Positions 55,602 through 63,070 of a stretch of 64,000 nt of DNA are shown piece after piece. Origin of the DNA: Carboxylicivirga sp. (GTDB lineage Bacteria > Bacteroidota > Bacteroidia > Bacteroidales > Marinilabiliaceae); contig JAOARW010000046.1 of the NCBI GenBank assembly GCA_025210475.1, positions 1-64,000 on the forward strand. Direction: 5' to 3'. How positions within the stretch are numbered: the stretch's first letter is position 1; each line of letters begins with the position of its first letter. A program made the translations under genes and the position numbers. The notes below the pieces were generated by a model, which was not told where the DNA came from, did not search any database, and saw nothing but the letters and a program-made list of their open reading frames with translations.

Positions 55602-58600
55602 ATGACTAAATCTATAAATACACAGCAAACATCATATTTTTCGGATACAGCCTTTGGACATCTGATGCAAAAACGCATTCATAAGGTTTTGTTGATTTGC
55701 AGTGGTTACGATGCTTTTATGTTGGATGAGGACGGGCGTATTGATGAGCAGATTTTTAACGAATATGTTTCGCTCAACTTGCGTTATCCGCCGCAATTTA
55801 TTCATGTGGAGACATCGGAGGAGGCATTGGCCATTCTGGAAATTGAGCAGATTGACTTGGTTATAACCATGCTGAGTATTGGTGGGATGGACCCCTTTTC
55901 GATGGCCAAGAAGGTGAAGGAATGTTATGAAAATATTCCGATTGTTGTGCTGACACCTTTTTCGCGTGAGGTATCGGTTCGCATGAGTCGCGAGGATACT
56001 AGTGCCATCGATTATGTATTTTGCTGGTTGGGCAATGCCGATATTATGCTAGCCATCATTAAACTGATCGAAGATGAAATGAATGTTGAGCATGATGTGC
56101 AGGAGGTTGGGGTACAAACCATTTTACTGGTTGAAGATTCTGTTCGCTTTTATTCGAGTTACCTGCCCTTGATTTATCGCATCATCTTAACTCAGGCCAA
56201 AAAATTTATGGATGAGGGACTGAACGAACACCAGAAAATGATGCGGATGCGTGGGCGACCAAAAATATTATTGGCCCGTACTTACGAAGAAGCCATTGAT
56301 CTTTATGAGAAGTATGAAGAAAATATGCTTGGCATCATTTCGGATGTTTCATACAATAAAGATGGTGTAAAAGATACGGAGGCCGGACTTAAACTGGCCA
56401 GGCATGTGAAGCAACGCAACAAATACATGCCTTTTCTCTTGCAATCGTCCAACCGCAGTTTGGAAGCCGATGCGAAGGATTTAAAAGTTGGTTTTCTGTT
56501 TAAACACTCTTCATCGCTTCTACGACGATTAAAGCATTTTATCAATAAATATCTGGCCTTTGGCGATTTTGTTTTTGTAGATCCCAAAACTGGAAAGGAG
56601 GTAGAGCGGGTGAGTAACCTGAAGGAGCTGCAGGAAAAACTGTTTCATATTCCGGATGACTCTTTGCTTTATCATTTTCAGCGCGACCATGTTTCCAAAT
56701 GGCTCAATGCCCGTGCGCTTTTTGCCGTTGCTGAGGTGATTAAATACCTAAAGGTTGAGGATTTTAAAGATTTAGAGGCCACCAAAAAGTTCTTATTTGA
56801 TACCATCGCTAATTTCAGATTTAGTAAGGCTCGTGGAGTTATTGCCCAGTTTTACCGGGACAAGTTTGATGAGTATCTCACCTTTACACGCATTGGCGAT
56901 GGAACCATTGGGGGAAAAGCGCGTGGTTTGGCATTTCTTAATCTGTTAATAAAAAAATACAATGCGTTTCATGCCATCGATGATGTGGTGGTGACCATTC
57001 CGCGCACGGTAGTTTTGAGTACCGATGTGTTTGAAGAGTTTATGGAAGCCAATGAGCTTTACCCCACGGCACTCGCTGAAATCAGTGATGAAGCAATTCT
57101 GGAGGCTTTTGTTAACGCAAAGATGCCCGAGCGTATATACGGCGACCTGCTAAAATTTATTTCCATCGCCCAGGGGCCAATCGCAGTCCGTTCATCAAGT
57201 GTTTTGGAAGATAGCCACTATCAGCCATTTGCCGGTATTTACTCCACCTACATGATTGCCAATAATGAGAACGAAAGTACTGTATTGGATCAATTGTGCG
57301 ATGCCATTAAGTGTGTTTATGCGTCGGCATTTTATAATTCGAGTAAGCGCTACATGGAAGCCACCATGAATGTGATCGACGAGGAGCGAATGGGTATTGT
57401 GCTGCAAGAAGTGGTGGGGCAAAAGCATGGGGATGTGTTTTATCCGACGATTTCGGGTGTGGGCCGTTCCGTTAATTTCTATCCGATTGAGCCAGAAAAG
57501 GCTGAAGATGGAACCGTTAATGTGGCAATGGGTTTGGGTAAGCACATTGTTGAGGGAAGTGCTTCACTGCGATTTTCGCCAAAATACCCGCAGAAGATCT
57601 TGCAACTGTCGAGCACCGATATGGCTGTGAGGGAAACTCAAAAGAACTTTTTTGCCCTTGATTTGAAGTCTTCCAGTTTTCATCCATCCGTAAATGATTC
57701 CATTAACATCGTTAAGATGGATCTAAAAACAGCTGAATCGCATGGTACTTTGCGGTGGTTGGGATCGGTGTACGACTATAACAATCATATGATTCGTGAT
57801 GGCTTAACGGCTAAAGGTTTGCGTATAGTAACCTTCGCCAATGTATTGAAGTACGATGCATTTCCATTGGCTCCGATTATAAAAAATGTATTGGAAATTG
57901 GGCAAAAGGAAATGAATCAGCCGGTTGAAGTCGAGTTTGCAGTCGATTTGCAGGGAGCACCTGGTCAGCCTCCAGTATTTTACCTGCTACAGATTCGCCC
58001 CATTGTTGATTCCAAAGAATCGATTACTGAAAAACTTGAAGAAGTAGAGCCTGAAGAAACTTTGATCTATTCAAAGTCGGCCTTGGGTAATGGAGTGATT
58101 GATGATATAAAGGATATAATCTATATCAAGAACGATACTTTTAATCCGGCAAATAATACCAAACTGGTACCCATAATTGAGAAACTGAATGCTCCTTTTC
58201 ATGCTCAGCAAAAATCTTATATTCTGATGGGGCCAGGTCGATGGGGTTCGCAGGATTCATGGTTAGGGGTGCCTGTTAAATGGACTCAAATTTCAGCTGC
58301 CCGTGTCATTGTAGAAACCGGTTTGGAGAACTACCGGGTCGATCCAAGTCAGGGAACGCACTTTTTCCAGAATTTAACCAGTTTACGCGTTGGCTATTTC
58401 ACGGTAACACCGTCCATTGGCGATGGCTATGTAAACACTGAATACCTGGATGGCTTGCCGGCTGTTTACGAAGATGAATATATTCGTCATGTTCAATTAC
58501 CTGATGTTTGCAGTGTTAAAATAGATGGGCAAAAGGGTATCGGTGTGGTTTTGCCTCCAGACGGTAATAAACGGAATGATGATGATTTATCTTCAGATTT

Positions 58601-58613
58601 TAATTTGCATTAA
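55602..58613 (+). CDS. Receiver x2 / PPDK-type ATP-grasp protein, paralogue of the previous gene
   Basis: A 1003-residue soluble protein colinear with residues ~440-1405 of its neighbour but lacking the GAF-like repeats. It has a degenerate receiver (~27-160, no acceptor Asp in DLVITMLSIGG), an intact receiver (~172-316: E178-D179, D248 in GIISDVS, K301 in FLFKHSS), and the PPDK-type ATP-grasp domain (~428-800: K439 in GGKARGL, R530 in AVRSSSVLED, R799 in LLQIRP, so the ATP-binding set looks more complete than in the neighbour). The C-terminal domain repeats GPGRWG (877-882) and QGTHFFQN with H920. No phosphohistidine swivel or PEP/pyruvate barrel is present. The 64-bp gap to the previous gene and 12 bp to the next indicate one operon. 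Confidence 0.85.
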   Translation: MTKSINTQQTSYFSDTAFGHLMQKRIHKVLLICSGYDAFMLDEDGRIDEQIFNEYVSLNLRYPPQFIHVETSEEALAILEIEQIDLVITMLSIGGMDPFSMAKKVKECYENIPIVVLTPFSREVSVRMSREDTSAIDYVFCWLGNADIMLAIIKLIEDEMNVEHDVQEVGVQTILLVEDSVRFYSSYLPLIYRIILTQAKKFMDEGLNEHQKMMRMRGRPKILLARTYEEAIDLYEKYEENMLGIISDVSYNKDGVKDTEAGLKLARHVKQRNKYMPFLLQSSNRSLEADAKDLKVGFLFKHSSSLLRRLKHFINKYLAFGDFVFVDPKTGKEVERVSNLKELQEKLFHIPDDSLLYHFQRDHVSKWLNARALFAVAEVIKYLKVEDFKDLEATKKFLFDTIANFRFSKARGVIAQFYRDKFDEYLTFTRIGDGTIGGKARGLAFLNLLIKKYNAFHAIDDVVVTIPRTVVLSTDVFEEFMEANELYPTALAEISDEAILEAFVNAKMPERIYGDLLKFISIAQGPIAVRSSSVLEDSHYQPFAGIYSTYMIANNENESTVLDQLCDAIKCVYASAFYNSSKRYMEATMNVIDEERMGIVLQEVVGQKHGDVFYPTISGVGRSVNFYPIEPEKAEDGTVNVAMGLGKHIVEGSASLRFSPKYPQKILQLSSTDMAVRETQKNFFALDLKSSSFHPSVNDSINIVKMDLKTAESHGTLRWLGSVYDYNNHMIRDGLTAKGLRIVTFANVLKYDAFPLAPIIKNVLEIGQKEMNQPVEVEFAVDLQGAPGQPPVFYLLQIRPIVDSKESITEKLEEVEPEETLIYSKSALGNGVIDDIKDIIYIKNDTFNPANNTKLVPIIEKLNAPFHAQQKSYILMGPGRWGSQDSWLGVPVKWTQISAARVIVETGLENYRVDPSQGTHFFQNLTSLRVGYFTVTPSIGDGYVNTEYLDGLPAVYEDEYIRHVQLPDVCSVKIDGQKGIGVVLPPDGNKRNDDDLSSDFNLH

Positions 58614-58625
58614 TAACTAAATGTT

Positions 58626-59966
58626 ATGACGATGAATTTAGACAAGTTTATGTATCAGCTTCAGCTTAATAACCCGAATGAACCGGAGTTTATTCAAGGT
58701 GTAAGGTTGTTTTTTTCATCCGTTAAAGATCGCATGCAAGATGATTTCAGGTTGAGCAATGCGGCTGTGTTGGAGCGTTTAACCGAGCCGGATCGTGTGC
58801 TAATCTTTAAAGTGCCATGGCTCAACGATGAGGGTAAAGTAATTATTAATCGCGGATACCGGGTGCAATACAATAATGCTTTGGGGCCTTACAAAGGGGG
58901 CGTTCGTTTTCATCCGGCACTTACCTTGGGAACGGTAAAAATGCTGGCATTCGAACAGGTTTTTAAAAATAGCCTCACGGCCATCCCTTTAGGTGGAGCG
59001 ATGGGGGGTGCAAATTTTGATCCGAAAGGAAAGTCGGATGCTGAGATAATGCGTTTTTGCCAGAGTTATATTTTGCAATTATGGGATGTGCTTGGGCCCG
59101 ATATTGATATACTGGGAGGCGATATTGGAGTAGGAAGTCGTGAAATTGGTTATCTGTTTGGGATGTATCGGAAGCTGAGTCATCAGCATAGCGGGACCTT
59201 TACTGGTAAATCACCCGAATGGGGAGGGACCCGGTTAAAGGCTGAATCCAATGGCTTTGGGGTTGTTTATTTTCTGAAAGCCATGTTGGCGCATTACAAT
59301 GATTCACTGGCTGATAAAACCATAGCCGTATCAGGTTTTGGAAATATGGCCCACGGGGTGATTAAAAAGGCTATTGCATTGGGAGCAAAGGTGGTGACCA
59401 TTTCAGGACCCGATGGTTATGTGTATGATCCCAATGGTATTGATGAGCACAAGTTGGAGTATTTGATCGAATTGCGTGCCACCTCACAGGATTTGGTTCG
59501 CCCTTATTCTATTGAGTATCCGGGCACACGTTATTTCGAAGGCAGAAAACCCTGGGAAGTAGATTGCGACATTGCCATCCCTTGTGCCATTCAAAATGAG
59601 ATTGGTGAAGAAGAGGCTGCAATGCTAATTAGCAAAAAATGCCAATACCTAATAGAAGGATCGGATCAATCGTGCACCGAAGAAGCAGTGCAGTTGTTTA
59701 GCAATACTTCCTTGCGTTATGTACCTAGCAAAGCGGCCAATGTTGGAGGTGTGGCAATTTCGGCACTGGAGCTGGCTCAAAACAATATGAAAATGACATG
59801 GAGTGATGCTGAAATAGAGCAGCGTTTACAGGATATGGTTAAGCGCACGCATGACTTGTGTCGATCTTATGGGGAAGAAGGTAATGTTATCAATTACCTG
59901 AAGGGATCCAATGTAGCTGCTTTCCAAAGAGTGGCTGAAGCGGTTATCGATCAGGGTGCGGTTTAA
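58626..59966 (+). CDS. Glutamate dehydrogenase homologue with catalytic Lys replaced (probable pseudoenzyme)
   Basis: A 446-residue protein colinear over its full length with the two GDHs in the window. The position of the catalytic lysine is Met: PLGGAMGGANFDP (M126, codon 59001-59003) against [11 protein letters not shown]. The next motif is also changed, DILGGDIGVGSREIG against [15 protein letters not shown], although the Asp (D166) remains. The first lysines (GPYKGG, FKNSLT) and the cofactor motif VSGFGNMAHG are kept. Known GDHs need this lysine for catalysis, so the protein is probably inactive as a dehydrogenase but may still bind ligand and nucleotide. It starts 12 bp after the ATP-grasp gene, suggesting a regulatory or sensory role in that system. 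Confidence 0.9.
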   Translation: MTMNLDKFMYQLQLNNPNEPEFIQGVRLFFSSVKDRMQDDFRLSNAAVLERLTEPDRVLIFKVPWLNDEGKVIINRGYRVQYNNALGPYKGGVRFHPALTLGTVKMLAFEQVFKNSLTAIPLGGAMGGANFDPKGKSDAEIMRFCQSYILQLWDVLGPDIDILGGDIGVGSREIGYLFGMYRKLSHQHSGTFTGKSPEWGGTRLKAESNGFGVVYFLKAMLAHYNDSLADKTIAVSGFGNMAHGVIKKAIALGAKVVTISGPDGYVYDPNGIDEHKLEYLIELRATSQDLVRPYSIEYPGTRYFEGRKPWEVDCDIAIPCAIQNEIGEEEAAMLISKKCQYLIEGSDQSCTEEAVQLFSNTSLRYVPSKAANVGGVAISALELAQNNMKMTWSDAEIEQRLQDMVKRTHDLCRSYGEEGNVINYLKGSNVAAFQRVAEAVIDQGAV

Positions 59967-59982
59967 ACTATGGAGGTAAAAA

Positions 59983-60012
59983 GCGAATAGTATCCAGCTG
60001 ATAAATATTCGC
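59983..60012. terminator. Hairpin between convergent GDH homologue and small exported protein
   Basis: GCGAATA (59983-59989) pairs perfectly with TATTCGC (60006-60012). U-runs are weak on both sides, so it is a likely but not strong terminator for the convergent pair. Confidence 0.55.
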
Positions 60013-60036
60013 CCTTTAACCCCAAAAATACCTGAT

Positions 60037-60507
60037 TTAATCTTTAGGCAAAATGATTGGCATACCTTCATTTAGGCTGGCTGCAATACGCGTGCTGATA
60101 TAGCTGTCAATCTGGTAAAATTGCGATGCTACTTTAACGCCCAGTTTTTTCTTATATATTTTATAATATTTAAATCGCACCTTTCTCCTTTTATCCTGAC
60201 TTTTATTAAGTGTTACAATTTTATTGTCAAGATCGTCCTGAGTAAGTTCACCTCCTTTGTTGATGATGTTTTCAAGCAATTTAAAGCGCTGAATACTGAT
60301 TGGTTTTACTTCATTTTCAAATTGATCGTAAATTTCCCAGAATTGTTCTGTTTCAGTGGTTTTAAGTTCAATGTTTTGAGCAAAGAATACCTTTATTTCA
60401 GATTTTAAAATTGAACCGATTAAGCCCATTTCCTGATTGGCATCCTGAGCCATTGTTGCCGAAGTTGCGTAAATAAAGATTCCCAAGAGTAAAATTAATT
60501 TTTTCAT
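60037..60507 (-). CDS. Small exported helical protein of unknown function
   Basis: A 156-residue protein with a clear signal peptide (MKKLILLLGIFIYATSATMA, then QDANQ). The mature part is helical and highly charged (FAQNIELKTTETEQFWEIYD, KLLENIINKGGELTQDD, KVRFKYYKIYKKKLG), somewhat like periplasmic CpxP/Spy-type proteins, but I do not see a definite family motif. It is convergent with the GDH homologue and stands alone, so context gives no role. Confidence 0.7.
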   Translation of the reverse strand: MKKLILLLGIFIYATSATMAQDANQEMGLIGSILKSEIKVFFAQNIELKTTETEQFWEIYDQFENEVKPISIQRFKLLENIINKGGELTQDDLDNKIVTLNKSQDKRRKVRFKYYKIYKKKLGVKVASQFYQIDSYISTRIAASLNEGMPIILPKD

Positions 60508-60621
60508 AGTTAAGTTTTTAAAAGTTTAATGAAGTTCGTGATTAAAACAAAATGATTATATATTTGTTTTTAGCTGTACTTATTAAGCTAAATTGAATTG
60601 AAGGTAATTCATATTTTAACA

Positions 60622-60748
60622 ACATGAAACGATCATATAATTTTTAATCACATGAAACGAGCCAAGAGTAAAAGTTCTCACACGCGAGGATGATTCTTTT
60701 TCAGGCGAGTTCCATATGACAATTGAAAGAAAATTTAATCATATGAAA
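60622..60748. repeat. ACATGAAACGA direct repeats
   Basis: ACATGAAACGA occurs at 60622-60632 and 60650-60660, 28 bp apart, and TTTAATCAnATGAAA recurs near 60733-60747. They lie in the 304-bp divergent gap between the small exported protein and the DUF4136 gene, which otherwise holds nothing recognisable. They could be binding sites. Confidence 0.45.
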
Positions 60749-60811
60749 TAATACCAGTAAAGCAACTGGGTTTAGATTATTTCATCTAACCTTAAAAGTA
60801 ATTAATGCAAC

Positions 60812-61441
60812 ATGAAGACGAGACTTAATTTTTTTGTATGCATAGCACTTGTTTTTACAGTCTATGCCTGTTACCCCGGCGGAGCCGAGTATGTAGATGA
60901 ACTGGATACATCCATATCCAAATATGATCCTAAGTATAATTGGAATGATTTGGATGGAAAAACTTACTCCTTACCAGAAGAAATTGTACACGTAGAAGAC
61001 GGTGAGGTTGTGGATGATCCTGATCGAGTGCATGATGAAGATATTTTGGCACAGATCCGTAAGGAGCTAAATGCACTTGGAATGGAAGAAGCTGTTGCTG
61101 ATGCAGATACTTCTTTAGCTCTTGGAATCGCAATAATTGAGCAAAATAATAGTGGCGCTGCCTGGGTTCCTGGTGGTGGTTGGTGGGGAGGCTGGTATCC
61201 CGGTTACCCTCCAGGATGGGGCTGGGACCCTTGGTATCCTTGGTATCCAGTTTATTACAGCTACAAAACTGGTTCTATCATTATTGAGATGGGAGACTAT
61301 GAGAATAAAAACGAGGCAGAAGAATCAATTCCTCTTGTTTATTCAGGAGCCTTAGATGGTCTGCTGCAAGGCAGCAAGAACTATGTTGGTGAGCGAATTG
61401 ATAGAGGCATTGATGAATTATTCAATCAGGCACCGTTTTAA
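60812..61441 (+). CDS. DUF4136-family lipoprotein with Trp/Gly/Pro/Tyr-rich segment
   Basis: A 209-residue lipoprotein (lipobox VYAC near residue 20). The fold pattern, an early SKYDPKYNWNDLDGKTYSLPE strand and a C-terminal amphipathic segment (LLQGSKNYVGERIDRGIDEL), matches DUF4136. Residues ~118-149 are extremely rich in Trp, Gly, Pro and Tyr (for example GGGWWGGWYPG), a flexible aromatic stretch seen in some envelope proteins of this family. Role unknown. The outer-membrane barrel gene starts 34 bp downstream, so the two form an operon. Confidence 0.88.
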   Translation: MKTRLNFFVCIALVFTVYACYPGGAEYVDELDTSISKYDPKYNWNDLDGKTYSLPEEIVHVEDGEVVDDPDRVHDEDILAQIRKELNALGMEEAVADADTSLALGIAIIEQNNSGAAWVPGGGWWGGWYPGYPPGWGWDPWYPWYPVYYSYKTGSIIIEMGDYENKNEAEESIPLVYSGALDGLLQGSKNYVGERIDRGIDELFNQAPF

Positions 61442-61475
61442 TTAACATTTACCTCAACTTATTAAACAGATAGAA

Positions 61476-62069
61476 ATGAAATTAGTAAAGTCATTAATAA
61501 TAGTGGCACTTGCAGTTGTTAGCTTAGAGGTAAGTGCTCAGACAAAAACAAATGTTTATTATAGTATGGCCTTGCCTATGGGCGATACTAAAGATTATAT
61601 TGAACCAGCCAGTTTCAGAGGTATGAACTTTGAATATGAGAAATTCGTCAACCCTAGTGTTGGTGTTGGTTTTCTTGTAGGATGGAATACTTTCTATGAG
61701 GCAAAGGACAGGGCTACCTATCCATTGGAAAATGGTGCCATTACCAGTAATCAATTTCGTTATTTAAATGCGATTCCTATTCAGGCAACTGGTAAATATT
61801 ATTTTGCAGGCGATGATGCAGTCGTTCGTCCGTTTATAGGATTGGCTGCTGGTACTTATTACATGGAGAGAAGAGTTGATAATGGATTATTCTCAACCAG
61901 TGATAAAGGGTGGTCGTGGTCTGTAGCGCCTAAGGCCGGATTGTTAGTGCCGATTAATTATCGATCTAGCCTGGCGGTGAGTTTGGATTACAGTACATCT
62001 TTTAAAACATCCGATCTGGATAAGCAAAATTGGTTAGGTATTAATGTCGGCTTTAGCTGGGATTATTAA
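61476..62069 (+). CDS. Outer-membrane beta-barrel protein
   Basis: A 197-residue protein with a signal peptide (MKLVKSLIIVALAVVSLEVSA, cleaved before QTKT) and alternating strands typical of an OmpW/OmpA-like eight-stranded barrel (FRGMNFEYEKFVNPSVGVGF, KYYFAGDDAVVRPFIGLAAG, SSLAVSLDYSTSFKTSD) ending in an aromatic residue (GFSWDY), the usual C-terminal insertion signal. It is paired with the DUF4136 lipoprotein and ends at the terminator 62091-62125. Function unknown. Confidence 0.88.
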   Translation: MKLVKSLIIVALAVVSLEVSAQTKTNVYYSMALPMGDTKDYIEPASFRGMNFEYEKFVNPSVGVGFLVGWNTFYEAKDRATYPLENGAITSNQFRYLNAIPIQATGKYYFAGDDAVVRPFIGLAAGTYYMERRVDNGLFSTSDKGWSWSVAPKAGLLVPINYRSSLAVSLDYSTSFKTSDLDKQNWLGINVGFSWDY

Positions 62070-62090
62070 ACTTAAAGATATCTTTTAGAT

Positions 62091-62125
62091 AAAAAGCGAG
62101 AGGTCGAACAGGCTTCTCGCTTTTT
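62091..62125 (+). terminator. Terminator of the DUF4136/barrel operon
   Basis: GCGAGA (62096-62101) pairs with TCTCGC (62115-62120), extended by five A-T pairs to an 11-bp stem, and six T follow. Confidence 0.9.
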
Positions 62126-62132
62126 TATTTTC

Positions 62133-62253
62133 CATAAAAAAGAGGTTGCACCAGGCAACCTCTATACACACAGGAATTGTTGGGAGGAAAATAACTCTCA
62201 TAACGCCCCAAAGGTCTCCTTTTACCCAAAGCTTGCGGTTACCTCTTCGTTAT
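62133..62253 (-). ncRNA. Putative small RNA, leftward
   Basis: On the minus strand, TTTG (62286-62283), 19 bp, then TAAACTAG (62263-62256) forms a partial promoter. About 110 nt downstream comes a perfect 9-bp terminator hairpin, AGAGGTTGC/GCAACCTCT on the plus strand (62141-62163), followed by a U-run. Between them lie ATAACG/CGTTAT and AAAGG-AGA-CCTTT inverted repeats, and no open frame. This fits a free-standing structured small RNA. I considered 6S, SRP and tmRNA and saw no clear match to SRP or tmRNA; 6S-like RNA is not excluded. Confidence 0.5.
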
Positions 62254-62457
62254 TTCTAGTTTAAATTAAGATTATCTGTTGTCAAATCTAGTTGGGTGTC
62301 AAGATGGCATTAATCCTGTAGGATTTAATGTCAAATTGACTGTATGTAATTGCAATATACTGACTGTCTGACTGGTATTTGCGATTGGCATCATCATTGA
62401 AATATTCCAATCAGAACAGAAAACAATTAAAAACTTAAAATAATAGGAGATTAAATT

Positions 62458-62898
62458 ATGAAACTAGTAAGATTTAACAACAGGTATCCTCAGAGTGGTA
62501 GTTTATTAAACCATTTTTTTGGAAATGAGTTTATGAACGATTCTGATTTCTTTAAAGGAGGTCATTATTATAACACACCAAAGGTTAATATCCGCGAAAC
62601 GGATGATGCTTTTGCTATTGAAGTAGCTGCTCCGGGATTTGATAAGAAGGATTTCAATGTAGAATTGGAAAACGATGTATTAACAATTGAAGTTTCGAAG
62701 GAAGAAAAGGCTGAAAAGAACAATTATTCGCATTACGAATTTAACTATGGTTCGTTTAAGCGCTCCTTTACTTTGCCAAAAGATAAGGTAATGGATTCAA
62801 AGATTTCGGCTAAGTACGACAATGGAATTTTAAACATTCAACTTCCTAAAAAGGAAGAAGCGAAAGCGAAGCCTAAGCGCTTAATTGATATATTCTAA
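62458..62898 (+). CDS. Small heat-shock protein, Hsp20/alpha-crystallin family
   Basis: A 146-residue Hsp20 chaperone that binds unfolding proteins. The alpha-crystallin domain spans about 42-135: TPKVNIRETDDAFAIEVAAPGF, DVLTIEVSKEEK, FNYGSFKRSFTLPKDKVMDS and KYDNGILNIQLPKKEE. The C-terminal ILNIQLP-like motif and basic tail (KPKRLIDIF with an I-x-I/F end) support oligomer formation. It is monocistronic, with a GTATTTG-like box near 62380 and a strong terminator at 62929-62955. Confidence 0.97.
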   Translation: MKLVRFNNRYPQSGSLLNHFFGNEFMNDSDFFKGGHYYNTPKVNIRETDDAFAIEVAAPGFDKKDFNVELENDVLTIEVSKEEKAEKNNYSHYEFNYGSFKRSFTLPKDKVMDSKISAKYDNGILNIQLPKKEEAKAKPKRLIDIF

Positions 62899-62928
62899 TT
62901 TGTGATTTCTTTTTCATAATGATGCTGG

Positions 62929-62955
62929 AAAGCCTCCCTTTGGAGGCTTTTTTTG
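62929..62955 (+). terminator. Terminator of the Hsp20 gene
   Basis: AAAGCCTCC (62929-62937) pairs perfectly with GGAGGCTTT (62942-62950) around four bases, followed by a T-run. Confidence 0.95.
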
Positions 62956-63054
62956 TTTTATCCTTAAACATGCTTTCTGACAATTCTTGTACATAGATAC
63001 AATGCTGTTTTGTTGTCTGTGGACAATTTTTTGTTTAAAGGCAGTCATAAAACT

Positions 63055-63070
63055 AACAGCTAACAGCTTT
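63055..63070. repeat. Short AGC-type repeat, partial copy
   Basis: ACAGCTAACAGCTTT-like sequence resembles the end of the dispersed repeat at 20720-20756. It lies next to the stop codon of the PorP/SprF-like gene. Confidence 0.35.

Noticed and set aside
55602..58613. Plain PEP synthase or pyruvate phosphate dikinase
   Set aside because: Only the N-terminal ATP-grasp part is present; the phosphohistidine and PEP/pyruvate domains are missing and receivers are fused in front.
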